Origin: Casuarina equisetifolia
Taxonomy: Eukaryota; Streptophyta; Magnoliopsida; Fagales; Casuarinaceae
Length of the DNA stretch: 64,000 nt
Reading direction: 5' to 3'
NCBI GenBank assembly: GCA_028551475.1
Contig: CM052357.1
Coordinates: 20,998,451 to 21,062,450 of the forward strand
Shown: positions 1 through 12,222 of the stretch, in pieces
Layout: every line of letters starts with the position of its first letter
Position numbering within the stretch: the stretch's first letter is position 1
Position numbers and translations under genes: made by a program
Notes under the pieces: model-generated
Seen by the model: only the letters and a program-made list of their open reading frames with translations
The model's database searches: none
Told to the model about the DNA's origin: nothing

Positions 1-124
1 CTAGCGCCTAAGTACAACATAAGAGCAAAGCATGAATGTTATGCCAACTTGTTAGCTTTTCTTGTATGTGATCAGCTCTCACTAAGAAACTTCTCTTAAA
101 AGAAAGTAGTTCATAATCTAATCC

Positions 125-1551
125 TGTTGGATCCTATAGCAACCTAAGAGGGGGGGTGAATTAGGTTTATCAAAAATCTTTTAGTCTTTTTCGTTTTTCT
201 TATGTTAAACAATAAAGGCAACAAGTAAAGTTATCACATAAAATAAAGACACAGATTTTTAGAAGGTAGTTCGGCCCAAGCCACCTCGGCACTTACTCCA
301 CCCCACTCTAGCAACAACCTACTAGAGTCACTCTTCAATTAATTACACAATTGATTACAAGGGATAACCAATTCTACAAACCTAGTTACAAGGGAGAACC
401 AATCTCTCAATCCCAATTACAAGGGAGAACCAATCTCTCAATCCCAATTACAAGGGAGAACCAATCCCTCAATCCTAATTACAAATTCTCTCCCCAAGAA
501 TTTAAGCAAAGAGTAACAATTAAGTACAATTTTTGAATTCAGCTTCTGTAAGATATAAATTCAAGTTCAGAAGCTTCAAACAAGTGCTTGTGACTTAATA
601 CAGAATGGTATGGACAAAGCCCCAAATTGAAATACAACCTAGCACTGTTTACTCGTAAGAAATCAGCTTAATTAAGATATGAATTGAAGAGCAAATTGAT
701 TTCCTAAGCTTCAGATAAGTACAGATATTTGATCTAAAGTAGTATAGACAAAAGCCCCAATTTATCAAATTGTAGCACTATTTATCCAAATCAAATTAGC
801 TCAAATATGATATCAATTGAAAATCAAATTGATTTCCTAGCAAGAATATCAAAGCAGTAATGAGCTTAGAATAGAATTACCGAATAATTTCTTCAACTTG
901 ATGAACTTGAGAGAAGAGTGATGAGATTTCACTACAAGAACACTTAGCTTCTCTTATTTTTTGGTTGTTTCAAACACTTAACCTTTTATCTCTAATATAG
1001 CATTAAAATTTCACTCAAAAGAGTCGTTGATCCAACAATACCGTTGATTTCCCACCTTCTTTTCTTCTTCCTTTTTTTTTTCTTTCCATTGGTGAACACT
1101 ACTATTTGTGTGAACAATACTATTTGCATAAACAGTGTAATTACTGTTGGAGGCAATTTTGAATCTGCATGAATAGTACTATTTGTATGAACAATGTTCT
1201 TCCCATTGGAGGCTATCATGTGAGTTGGACTGCATTAGTTCGAGCTTCCTCCAACTGGACTTGCTTAAGCTTTAGGTGGCCTAAACTTCTATTTCAGTGA
1301 ATAGTAATGGCCTAAGCTTTAGTATTTGTTTCGGTGAATAGTAACGACCTAAACTTCTATTTGAGTTGCGTGAACTAAATTGCATGGGCTGAAGGTTTTG
1401 TAATTTTTCTTGCATAAAGTTCTAATATTAATTTTCTTATTTAAACCAATAAACAGTCAAACAATGATTATAATATTATCATATTATAATTCTATTTTTC
1501 TCATCATCAAAATGTTAATATATTCTAATTTCATTACAATATATTCCAACA
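125..1551 (-). mobile_element. Solo long LTR (probably Copia, SIRE-like)
   Basis: The segment begins TGTTGGAT and ends TTCCAACA, so it has the short inverted TG...CA termini of an LTR. It is flanked on both sides by the same 5 bp, AATCC (120-124 and 1552-1556), which is a target-site duplication. No retrotransposon coding sequence lies inside, so it is a solo LTR of 1427 bp left after LTR-LTR recombination. A C-rich run near one end (CACCCCCCCTCTTAGG when read on the minus strand) resembles the 3' ends of SIRE/Maximus Copia LTRs, which suggests minus orientation; that part is from memory. A truncated relative lies at 18562-19150. Internally it carries a 31-bp tandem array and a diverged duplication of about 130 bp (600-720 versus 730-850). 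Confidence 0.8.
357..480. repeat. 31-bp tandem repeat, 4 units, inside the LTR
   Basis: Four head-to-tail 31-bp units start at 357, 388, 419 and 450, each beginning ACAAGGGA. The middle two are identical and the first is the most diverged. The array creates an apparent 61-codon reading frame that is only repeat translation. The related LTR fragment at 18562 has a single equivalent unit, so the expansion is specific to this copy. Confidence 0.9.
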
Positions 1552-1556
1552 AATCC

Positions 1557-3586
1557 TTTATTATTATTATTATTATTGTTAATTGACTAAGAATTATTGT
1601 GTACATGAAAAGAGGATGGTAATTTCTAAATGGTGAACATTATTGAAGACAAAAATCTCATATTGGAAAGTTATGGTTTTTAAATAATATTTACCACAAG
1701 GTCAATGATAGACCATAACTTCATCGCACCCCACCCACCCACCCAAATGATAGACCATAACTTCATCGCACCCCACCCGCCCGCCCAAATGATAGACAAT
1801 AACTTCACCACCACCCACCCGCCCAAATGATAGACAATAACTTCACCGCACCCCACCCAGCTAAACATAGCTTACAACTTCTATAGTGTTGTACTTTTTA
1901 AAGAGTAACTCTTCTCAAAATCTCTAAAAATGCTAAGATGGAATCCCATTCTAACTAAGAATTTATGTAAATTTATTATTTCCTATATTCAAGTTAGTTT
2001 TTAGGTTGAATTTTAGACCTACTTACATAGTATTAAATATGTCCAATATTTACATAGTTTTTAATTTAACTTTGAGTCTTTTAAATATGTCCAATATGTA
2101 AAAGTATTAAAGATGAAGTCTTAATATATGAAAGAGTGTTATAAAGGAAGCCTAACACAAAAATAAAAATAAAAAATAATATTCTTATATAATAGTTAAA
2201 TGTAAAGTTATTCTCCCTATCTGTAAATTATTATTAGATTAGATTTCAAACATACGAGCAAACATGGGCCGAGGTTGTGAACCATCAACATTTGGGTCTT
2301 TGGAAAGCTCGCTAACAGAGCCTCGCGAAAAGGGTTTTGAAGACGGGGGGATTCAATACTTGTCATCGGCTCCACACACAACAATCTGAACCCAACCCAT
2401 TACGATTTTCCTGGTTTAGCCCCCAGATCGAGCATCTCTAATAACGTTGACCTACTCGTACGGGGAGAAATGGCCATAGCCACCCACATAAGGTCTATTT
2501 AAGATTGCATGCAGTAATGACACCCACCTACTCATCTGTTGGACCACTCATTGCCTCTCAACAACAAAGCAATTTCCTGATTTGTAAATCACCAAAACTA
2601 TAGTTTACAAAGAGTTGAAACATTCAACACATCATAGCCCCCTGCTTGCCCTGATTGAAAGGTAGCTTCCTTGTGCGATCATGTGATGCCCATCACTGTG
2701 CCTACCACCCATATTAATTTGCCAAAAGTAGACCCCAGATTCCCTCAACTCTACCACCAACTTTTTCATCTACTTATTTCTAAACCTAATTTAAAACACC
2801 TCAAACCTGCATGCTCCCCAAAGAAGATGTACTTTTAGCTTCGCAGCAGCAGTTGAGAATGGATCTGGTTAGTGACCAGCTTACTGAATCAAACCGCTTG
2901 CATGACAAAAGGCAAAAGCATTGTCAACTTAAAAAGCAAATCGCTAAGCTATTTTATTCAGACCCACTTCTAAGGTTCCTGTCTTTGGATCTCGTAGCTA
3001 ACTTATAGCCTAAGCTAAAGCCTTTAAAAGTTGCCTTGTTGCAACTTTTAGAAAGGGTTTGTGACATTATCTGCTGATGAAGTGCACATATATATGTAAC
3101 GCTTATCCCCAATTTGGTAACAATTAATGGGCAATTTTCTTTTTGGATAATTATGATTAACTTGCTTAGCAAGATAGAAGAGGGAAAAAAAAATGATCAA
3201 CTCAAGACACTGATCTTTTTTTTTTTTTTTTTTGTAATTTTACGGCAGAGTATATTTTCAAATTATAATTATCAGTTTTTAAATTAAATACTTAAAATAG
3301 ACTTCAATGTCAACTATCTTAATCCAAAATTATCCATGATAAGCAAAAGGGCCTTGATTATAAATAAGAAAGTTTTAAGGGACTGCCGACGAAAATTTTA
3401 AAAGTCTCCTTGTATCTGAAGGAAACAGCAGGCCCATTTCCTCATTCATATCTTGCAGTTCCGAGGGAGAGAGCGAGAGAGCGAGGGAGAAAATCCACTC
3501 GCCTTCCGATCTCGAGCCCCCCATCCCTATGAGAAGAGCCTACGCCAGTACAATCCACTCTCCTTCCGATCTCTGATATACAGAAA
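1557..3586. other. Intergenic, upstream of the BAP31-like gene
   Basis: No supportable gene is present. The left half is AT-rich with a minisatellite at 1704-1860. Frames at 2811-3008 and 2954-3172 overlap on opposite strands and have no recognisable domain. The last 130 bases before 3587 are GA/CT-rich and probably contain the 5' UTR of the gene that follows. Confidence 0.6.
1704..1860. repeat. Minisatellite of ~42-bp units with C-rich runs
   Basis: Four units start at 1704, 1746, 1788 and 1826 (spacing 42, 42, 38). Each begins AATGATAGA and ends in a run of CCC blocks. In units 1 and 2 the blocks are CCCC-CCC-CCC-CCC separated by single bases (1729-1744 and 1771-1786). On the minus strand these are intramolecular G-quadruplex motifs with 1-nt loops. 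Units 3 and 4 keep fewer C blocks. Confidence 0.9.
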
Positions 3587-6142
3587 ATGCAGGTGCTGTT
3601 GTTCACGGTGATATTTTCGGAGATGGCTCTGATACTGCTGATGCTGTTCAAGACCCCTCTGAGGAAGCTGGTGATCGTGGGTCTCGACCGGCTAAAGCGC
3701 GGCGGTGGGCCCGTCATGGTCAAGACCGTGGCGGGAACGGTTCTGGTGGTTCTCATGTCCAGTGTATACAGCATGTCCAAGATCCGAAGACGGTGGATCG
3801 ATGAGGGGGCAGTCAATCCCACGGATCAGGTCCTTATGGCCAAGCACCTCCTTGAGGCCACTCTCATGGGTAATTACAGATTATTCGGTTTTCCATTTAT
3901 TGGTTTTTTCTGCGCAACTTGTTGTTAGAGACTTTACTTAGGAGGTAAACTGTTTGAATTTTGGCACGATACGTTTTATGAGGATTGTGGATTTCAATGC
4001 AACGTCGTAGCAATTTGACATACTCAGCAATTTAAATCATAATATATATGTGGTATAATTCTTTGATCTTTTTTTTTTTCACTTTAACAGTTTTAGTTCT
4101 TGGAGAATTCTTAATTTTTCTTGCGACTCTAATTTAAGTATTTTATTAGAAGTAGAGAATTCTTATGTTATGTTATATTGTTACTGTTATTATTTATTGT
4201 TAATTGCTAGAGTAATTTGTCCTTGCCACGTTTATCATTGTAGAGGATTTAAATCTTTCTCGTACATGTAAAATTACTATTTGCATGGTGATAAATAAAA
4301 TTCTTGCACCATTTTGTTGTAAGTAAATAATTTAGGATCTCTATTGAATGTTTGCACTTGAAAAAATCTTTCATGTTCTGGGTTAACGGTTTTAATTTTA
4401 TTTTTAATTTTAATTTTTAATTTTTAATTAGAAGAACTATTTATTTTTTATATAAATTACACTAGGAGACTATAATCTATTAGTTAAACAGTTTTCTTTA
4501 TTATGATTTACCTACTCCAAATAATTTGTTTTCCGGGTCAAGTTTTTGAAGTAAGATCTCTGTGGAGCGTGAAACGCTTGCTTTATAGATCTCAAAGCTA
4601 ACATGTGCTGTTGATGACAGTAAACCTACCTGAACGATCCATGTCATCCATTGAAATTGTTCATGGTAGCGGTCAAATATTTAAATTCTTGGTTATCTAG
4701 GAACCTCTTTTAGTCTCGTTGAGGCTGGTCTTAATTAGATGGATCAGAATGCACTTATTCTCATAAGTACTTGAATGTAAAATTCAAATCAATTTATGGA
4801 GTTAAACTCTTCAGATTTTACCATCTCGCTGATTCAGTCAATACAAATTACTGAAATGGAAGCAGAACATCTGCAATTCAGTCTTCCTTCCCATATTTAG
4901 ATGAATGAATGCCACATCCGAAAAGGAAAGTCTGAAGGCTCTAAAAATACAAAGTCAGTTACACATGATACTGCATTAACATCTCGGTTAACTACAGATC
5001 TGTGCTGCATAAAGATTAGCTGCAGAGAGTCTATTGTGCTTTTCTATTCAAATTTCTTATGCTAGGTTCCACTTACTTGAAGTCAGTCAGTTCTTTTGAA
5101 ATAGGGAAGTGCTAAGATCTTCATAGATGACCATCATGTCCAAAACGATCTCACTTGTCAATTGCTCATCAAAACCTCAGTATGTCTTTCTTGCATTCAC
5201 CTTAATTCAATATCCAAACCAGAACCTTCTTCACTGTTTTCATTGCCATCAACCTCCAAATCAAAATAAATACTGCCAGTCTTTTCTCCAACATTAACAA
5301 AAGGAGTCCAGAAAACAAGTTTGACATTGAATCAGACAACCAATTTACACAGGGCTTGAATGTCAAGCCAAGAATCCTGAAGTATTTCAGAAGCTTTCAG
5401 CAAGTGGGTGCTTTTGAGGCCCTCATGGGCTATTGTCGCTATTGCAAGAGAGGCAAAGAGGTTTATAGTTAAGATTAACATTAGTATTCATGTGTAAATG
5501 TATGGCCTTTTCCTAGCCTCTGGATTCGCTTTTTAACATGTGGTGATCATTCATTTGAAAATATGAGGAGGAGGATGTGCTTGAATTGGAGGGTGACTCG
5601 TTCTCATTAAAATTTACATATGTTATATATCATAAAGTTTTCAGGGATTTTGTTTCAGGACTGAGCCTTTTGTTTGAGTTTGAACCCTGTTTTACTTGGT
5701 GACTGACTTGTTAGCTTTTAAACCATATTAAAATTTAAACTTGGGCTAATTACTTGCAGGGTCTTCCCTATTCCTTGCACTGATGATAGACAGACAACAC
5801 CACTATATCAGAGAGCTCCGCATCCGAAGGAAAAGCATGGAAGCAATTAAGAAACAGATCCCTGTGCCTGAAGATGGGAAAGCTCGTGGTTTGGAGGAAA
5901 TCAAAGAACTGGAGGAAGAGAGAGCCTCATTGAGAACAAAACTCAAGCAGATGGAGGTGGAGTTGGAGAACAGGACAAAAGAAGTAAATGCTGCAGAGGT
6001 CAATGCAGTTGCGCTAAGAAAACAATCTGAAGGGTTCCTTCTCGAGTATGATCGCTTGCTGGAGGAAAACCAAAATCTCAGGAACGAGTTGCAGTCATTG
6101 GACAGGAGAATGTCACATTCCGGTAGCAAGAAGAACAGTTAA
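3587..6142 (+). CDS. BAP31: BAP31-like ER membrane protein
   Basis: Two exons, 3587-3869 and 5760-6142, are separated by a 1890-bp GT-AG intron; the split glycine codon rejoins in frame. The product is 221 aa, the usual size for plant BAP31 homologues. The N-terminal half has three hydrophobic segments (about residues 3-22, 45-62 and 94-104) and the family pattern KIRRRW. The C-terminal half (about 130-210) is a charged coiled coil rich in E, K and L. The chain ends KKNS, which fits the dilysine KKXX ER-retrieval signal. In animals BAP31 is an ER cargo receptor and chaperone; the plant role is less defined. The ATG at 3587 follows a GA-rich leader, and the hydrophobic first segment starts immediately. 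It is convergent with the SLAH gene. Confidence 0.95.
3870..5759 (+). other. Intron of the BAP31-like gene
   Basis: This 1890-bp intron has donor GGTAATT and acceptor TTGCAG. I see no coding remnant, SINE head or long repeat in it. Confidence 0.85.
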
Positions 6143-6664
6143 TGAACAAAACACCTCTTGGAATCCTTTTTAACGTTTTCTTTTGGTTTTCAAGGTAATT
6201 TCGGCGAGTTCCATGATGGTTTGGTGATGACAATCTACCCCCATATTTAGTAAAAATATGCCTCCTCCTCAAAAGAGAAAAAAAAAAAAAAAGAGGGGTT
6301 GTCAGCTTGTGTGTTTAACTCACTTAGCGCTTAACTGCTGGAGAAGAAAGGATCAATTTTGTCCTGACAAATAGAAAAAAAAAAATATTTACTGCTGATT
6401 TGGGTTTCTTTCTATCATTATTTGTCTTATCTTGTTGGATTGCTATATACTCTGCATATTGCCAAGAAATGATGTCGAGCCATGGTTCTTACTGCAACAG
6501 CTGACTGCACAAAATATTCATGAATTTACCCAAGTTTCCATTACAGTAGCAGGCAGTCTTTTATCAACAGGTGTTGAGAGTAGAACTTAAGCCCTGTAAT
6601 TAGCATTAGTCAGGATTCATTATTGCAAATAACCACTATCCCTTTCTGCGATCACCGGCCCAGT
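6143..6664. other. Convergent 3' regions of BAP31-like and SLAH genes
   Basis: 522 bp separate the two stop codons. The stretch holds the 3' UTRs of both genes and A-rich tracts near 6283 and 6376. No other feature is seen. Confidence 0.7.
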
Positions 6665-8453
6665 TTAAAGCCTTGTGTTTGAAGCGCATGGCCTGGTTGA
6701 ATTCCTCCTTAGTTCTTTAGAGAAACTCAGAATGGGATCTTTTTCATACAAAAGCTTATTGCCTTTGAGTGCAGTGAGCGGCATCAAGCAGACGAAGACC
6801 AGGACAGAGAGAGTTAACAAGACAAGCATTAGCCCAAGTGCCATGTGATTTTTCAACTCCTGTGCGTATTCCACTGAGGCCAGAGCAAGAAACGTGAGCG
6901 GGAACGAGTAAGCCCACCATGCAACATTGAACCTCTTCAGGGATTTCTTGAACAGGGCTGGCCTGCAAGCCTGTATATAGACCAATTACAACACCTTCAA
7001 TCACAATCAAAACCGAAAGCCATAACTTATGCATCCGCAGGAAACAAAAACTAATATATTTCTACTAATCATATACTTTTATCATTTTTTTTTGTGAAAG
7101 GTTAAAAATATATATCACCATAAAAATTACAATATTATTCAGTTACAAAACATTATCATTTAAACTTAAACATTATATTTAATAATATATACTTTTATCA
7201 TTTAATAAAAGAAGTTCAATTGTTTGGCTGGGTTCATCACGCTTTTCTTTCTCTTTTAACAATGATATGCTCTATGGTGAACAACCAAACATGATGCATG
7301 GTGCTCTCTCCACATGCATGGATCGGCAATGCATTGTAGGTCAATCAGAGAGCTACTGGTTTGGTTGAGTTGGAGTAAGTTGAAGTGCCCAAATGATATG
7401 TCAGCTATGACAATTCTTTTACGGCACTCGGGTGACTCGACAGAGTAAATGGGGGTCGCTTTCGATGTCAGATCATCTCTTTTCATGCACTTAGTGACCA
7501 GACAGAACTACCTCGGAGTGTCCTAAAAATAAAAAAATAAGAAGGTTCCTCCAAGCCAAATGGTACTATCCAGGAGAAGGCAAAATTACCAGAGAAATGA
7601 AAAGGAAAAGAGCCAGGAAGAAGAGCAACTTTGAAGGACTATCGAAAGCTCCTGAAATGGTGCTCCACGCTATACTTGCCATGCTTGGTGCGGCAACGAA
7701 CAAGAAGAAGGCTGGTCGCAGCATTTCTGGGAAGCGATTGCCACCATCCAGCCGCTGATAGAGCGTAACAAAGAGCACTAAATAATGAACCATGCCTACC
7801 GAGAACAGAAAAACCGCGGTCTCTTTCCACCCCATCTGCGCTGCTGCTCGGGCGCCTACCAAGTTCCCTAACACCGATATCTGGCTTGTTGGATTTGCCA
7901 ACATCGAGAGAAACCGCTTGTCAGTCGTAAACCATTGTCCATAGATTTTAACGTCAAGCACCAAGACGGGAAGTGCAAAAACCAAACAAAGAACTCGATA
8001 AGTAAGGTTCTTTGGATTGATAAATGGTGCAGACTGAATCATGAGAAGCCAGGAAATCCAAGGAGCATACAGGAAGTTCCCTCCTACATGGTGTAAGAAC
8101 TCTGCCTTCACCATGTGGAAGTGAAAGAAGCATCTAAGAATATACAGCGGTGAGAGTATTATTAGCACTAAAAGACTGAGCCACCAGAGTAAAAGAAAAG
8201 CTGTTGAAGGGAACAAGCGGGATACGTGCTTTAGAACGTTCAAATCATTCGTAGGCTCAATTAGAATCCTCCACAGCAAGGCTTGAGCACCAAGAGCAAG
8301 GCTTATTCCGAAGTAACCTGCGTGGAGCCTAGTCAAGATGGATGATTGTGATGGCTTGGCAACGTCCAATGAGGGGTCATGAGGCCCTTGGCTAGTGACG
8401 AGGGAAGCATCAATTACAACCTCCACTGGTGATTTCAACTCTGAGTCTCCCAT
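6665..8453 (-). CDS. SLAH1: S-type anion channel, SLAH1/SLAH4 type
   Basis: Exon 1 is 8453-7590 and exon 2 is 6970-6665, with a 619-bp intron in phase 0; the product is 389 aa. It has the ten-helix SLAC1/TehA-like fold: HAGYFGISLALGAQALLW near the start, then GGNFLYAPWISWL, VGARAAAQMGWKE and, across the splice, ACRPALFKKS...FNVAWWAYSFPLT. The N-terminal cytosolic tail is short and the C-terminal tail is small, as in SLAH1 and SLAH4; SLAC1 and SLAH3 have long regulatory N-termini. The family carries chloride or nitrate across the plasma membrane, and SLAH1 is known to modify SLAH3 in roots. The frame is open further upstream with two more Met codons, but a TATA box at about 8518-8525 puts those at or before the transcription start, so I chose 8453. 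Confidence 0.93.
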
Positions 8454-8517
8454 TAGTATAATTGTAGAAGTGAGAGGATCAGGGTATAAGATGGTATACA
8501 TTTCAGAATCCTGGCAC

Positions 8518-8525
8518 TTATATAG
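8518..8525 (-). promoter_or_regulatory. Putative TATA box of the SLAH gene
   Basis: The minus strand reads CCTATATAAG here, about 65 bp before the chosen ATG (8453). A start site some 30 bp downstream would leave a leader of about 35-40 nt and excludes the two upstream in-frame Met codons. Confidence 0.6.
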
Positions 8526-11500
8526 GTTAGATGAGTGAGCACGAGACACAAACATGTGTAAATTGAGTCAGCATCGCACGTAGAAGCCACCATATTAGAC
8601 ACCTTGAAGGCTTTTTTTTATTTTTTTTTATTTTGTTCCTATTTATCAATTCTAGTTATCTCACGAAGACACCATTGACTTGCTGCATAAAGCAACTGCT
8701 GGAATATTCGAATGATTATTACTGATATAATTAGTAAAACGGTCAGTTCCACATTAGATAACAGTGATCAAGATGAGTTACTGACATAATAGTGTTATTA
8801 AATCCATGTCCACTGACTTAAAAGCTTTGGGTTTGGCTTGCTATGTCTTTGTCTTAAGCCTTTACAAGAAGACTTGCCCTATATGCTATCAACCAGTGAT
8901 AGCAAAAGTGCTCGCCCCAATCTTCTGAGATGCTAGTGGTTTTCCCCTATATGTTTACACTAGAATGAATGAGATTGGCGAAGCCTCAAAACCTCCATGG
9001 CAGCTGAAAGAGTTATCTCTGTCAGGCTTGATAGCTTTGGGTTTGGCATGGTATCATTTTGTCTTAAGCCCTTCCACGAAGACTTCCCGACGTCCTATCA
9101 ACCACTGATAGCAAATTGCTCGCACCAATCTTCTGAGATGCTAATGGTTTTCCCCTACATGTTTACTCTAGAGTGAATGATATTGGGGAAGCCTCAAAAG
9201 CTCCATGGCAGCTGAAAAAGCTATATCCTTCAGCCTAGATAACTTTATTATCGGGGTGATTTCCAGTTTGTCATTCTTGTCGTGCAAAGCTAAAATCTTG
9301 CTATCAATGGGCACACCTCTCCAACCCCACTGTTTCCGACTCTCTACACCTGTTTTCCGTTGTCACAAGTTGGTTTGCAGTCGATGCTTGACATGCATTG
9401 GCTAAATGGGTCACTTCCATCCCCATTTTTAGAAGCGTTCGCCTTGATTCCCCTCTCCTTTTGGATCTTTGACTTATAGTGACAGAGATCCCCCGTATGT
9501 TCTCTCTCTATCTCATCTTAGAAAGGAAAAATAAGTGATAGGAGAAGAATATCAAACTGCACCAGCCTAAACATGGTATATTTAGAATATGTATTAACAC
9601 AATTCACATAGTCTTCTCCAATTGCAGTAACTGTAGAGAAAAATTTAGCTATTCTATTGTTATTGGTTAAAATTTGTGCGAGCACCGAAAGGGAAGAGCC
9701 ATATGATGGAGATATGGACCAAGGGGGAGCTGCAGACTGGTTTGCTTTCTATCTCTTCAATATGGACATTCAACCAATTCTACTAAAGGTTGTACAAAAA
9801 TTGTCAGCTGCACTAGTAAGGTATAATGGGTTAATGACCTCATTGGTTCCATCGACTTTAAAAGAGTCACCTTTTCTTTTTTCTTTTTTTCTTTTTCTCA
9901 TTTTTATATCTTTGCTAAATATACTTCTCGAAGAAGTTTTAGTGGGGTCTGTTCATTTGAAAGCATTTTTCTATGGACCTTGAACAATTCAAACAAGCAA
10001 AAGAAGACAAACCTTTATATTATTAATAGACTTAAACTCAATGGCCAAAGCAATAAAGTAGAAGAGTAGCACTACATCTACTCTAACGATAACCCCCAAC
10101 ACTTGGGAAGAAATTTAAAGGCATTTTTTTTTCGTTGGTGATAAGCGACAGTGCCAGCTCCATATGTTCTTGAACATTTAAGTATGAAATAGTTGCTAAG
10201 TCGAATTGCTGCCGAATGTGTCGACTTTAGTCGCTGCGAAAGTTCGCCTCCATATCTTAAAAATTTTGGGGGACCTTTATGGCCTGTGTAGACCCATTTG
10301 GAGGAGTAGTGCAGCGATGGTGATTCTCTCCTAGATGTCCACTCTATCAAGTAGATAGTAATAAAATAGCAAAAGAACAAGTAATTACCAACTACCGAAT
10401 TAAGAAAGATTATCTAAAGGCTAGACAATCTTCCTTGGATTGTCAGGAGATAAGTGGAAGGAGGATAAGTGATGGATAACATAGTTGTCTTAGCTAAGCA
10501 AATATATAAAATGGAAAGGAAAAGAAAAAGGAATAAAGCTATGGCCTTGGAGTGTAGCCTTGATGCAATAAATGTTTAGGAACTTCATAAAGGCCTCGTT
10601 CTTTCCACTTTTCCTAACTCCCCAAGCTTCTTCGTCGTGGAGTCCACTTCGTGCTTGTTCTTCATTATCATTAGGGCTACTGATTTAACGCCCCTTATAG
10701 AGGGTTATATCTGATCTTTCACGTCATGAGAGGCCGCGATAATGCAGTTGCTTAAGTAAGAAGCTAGAAGCCGAGACATGAGGTGCTAAACAATCTGAGC
10801 CAAATTTAGATGTGATGGAGCTGGTCAAACATGATTCGACTTCAGTGGTTATTTCTGCTATTTAGAAATTGTGACGGACTTTATATTCTCCCGACAGTTG
10901 ATCTTCTGCGATAACTTCCAATGTTGTCACAAAGATATTAAACTAAATGATCTAAAGCTAAGGAAGATGAAGTGAGATAAATGTCATTAGCTTAGCTTAA
11001 GGAAACCAATAGCCATTGCCCCGATACAAAGGTTGAACAAATTTAATTAGATAGTCTCCAAAAAGAATTACTGGGGTGATATTAGAGAGATTTCCATATT
11101 TGGAGGGGAAGCATATACCTTTCGTAGTCCAAATGAGGGTTTCTGAGGTCTGATTAACAACTTGAGAAAAGGAAACTTGTCCGGGAAACTTATCCCGTGA
11201 TGCAATGATGCAACCAAGAGAAAAAGAAAACGAGCAAATGAAGATTTTAAATGTATTAACAGAAGAAAGAGTGGAAGCTTTTCATGGTGGGCTGTCAGCA
11301 TTTGTCATTGGTGAGTCGAGAGATAGCTAAGGTGGGGAACCTAACAAACTATGGAGTGCCACCACTTTGTTTTATGGGGGGAACGATCGGTTGTGCTGTA
11401 GCAAAGAAATCATTTTAGGTAAAAAGTGGTGGTGGTCAATCACTGGTAATTAGGTATTACGTTGGCATACTGAATGGGGCCACAAAAAAGGATAGCTTGG

Positions 11501-12049
11501 AAGCTCGTGCCCGGCAAGACAAAGTGGGTCACTTTTAATGCTGGGAACAGGTGATTCCAGGATGATTGGGAATCCGTTGGAACAGCGCTGCTTAGAATTT
11601 CGACTTCACCTCAGTTCGTTCTTGATTGATTTTATGGTTTCTGAACTGAGTTGAACCTGCTTTCCTTGAACCTTGTTGCTCTTTAGTTATCAGACTTCCA
11701 AAATGAACAGATAATCTTATCATCTACGGATGTCACGACTAGATCTCTTAGCAAACTAGTACTTGTGTTCTATCTGAGAAGAAGCAAACAGGTTCAGTGG
11801 TTTGATTCTATTTTATGTTTAGTTCATTATGGAAGAGACCTCCAACGTGTGGTGGAATGAATGCTTAAACTAGTACTGTCAGTACAATCTTAAACACTAC
11901 CAAATCTGTACAGACGATGAACGTAAGTTTCTTTACTCGATTTCGTCTCCAAAAATGCTTATTTTATGAATTGATGCTAAGCAAACACATACACAACAGA
12001 AACAAAAACATTAAAGATTTCACGCGATTCATGATAAATTAAAGTGTTG
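8526..12049. other. Intergenic region with one tandem duplication
   Basis: No gene can be supported. It contains the 210-bp duplication at 8824-9243. Frames at 9657-9983 (+), 10078-10380 (-) and 11068-11301 (-) have no recognisable family and no convincing splice context. The stretch 10550-11050 is less AT-rich than its surroundings and might be an old gene remnant, but I could not identify it. Confidence 0.5.
8824..9243. repeat. 210-bp direct tandem duplication
   Basis: Copy 1 is about 8824-9033 and copy 2 about 9034-9243. Both start GCTTTGGGTTTGGC and share long blocks such as CAATCTTCTGAGATGCTA and CTCCATGGCAGCTGAAA. Divergence is roughly 10-15% by eye. It lies about 370 bp upstream of the SLAH start codon. 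Confidence 0.88.
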
Positions 12050-12222
12050 AGTTCCAAAAGCTTGGCTCCATGCGGTTGTTAGAGTTTTTGAATCTCTTCT
12101 GTAGAAAGGTATATCGGTTCTTTCGGAAAAGCATTCTTAAGAAGTTCACTAGTCGAGACCACCTATCCACTGTGTCTCTCCTTAGCCCTTGTCCGCGAAA
12201 TTCTTGATCTGCTTGGAGATGT
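12050..12222 (-). pseudogene. Fragment of a MAPKKK17/18-like kinase
   Basis: This stretch aligns base for base, with substitutions and small indels, to 23630-23805, which encodes the C-lobe and adjacent tail of the kinase copy at 23.4-24.5 kb. Shared landmarks are AAAAGC(A)T(T/G)CTTAAGAAGTTC, ACCACCT.TCCA and the CCAAAAGCTT block. Read on the minus strand it recalls the segment from SKQAKDFLDK to the serine-rich tail, with in-frame stops and frameshifts. Only about 170 bp survive; an A-run at 12227 and LTR-like DNA adjoin it. It is a duplicated, decayed piece and not a gene. Confidence 0.75.

Noticed and set aside
8456..8555. Upstream Met codons as start of the SLAH protein
   Set aside because: The TATA box at about 8518-8525 places them at or before the transcription start; the family's N-terminus fits the Met at 8453.
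9657..9983. 108-codon plus-strand frame
   Set aside because: No recognisable domain, low-complexity Phe/Ser/Leu C-terminal half, no splice or promoter context.
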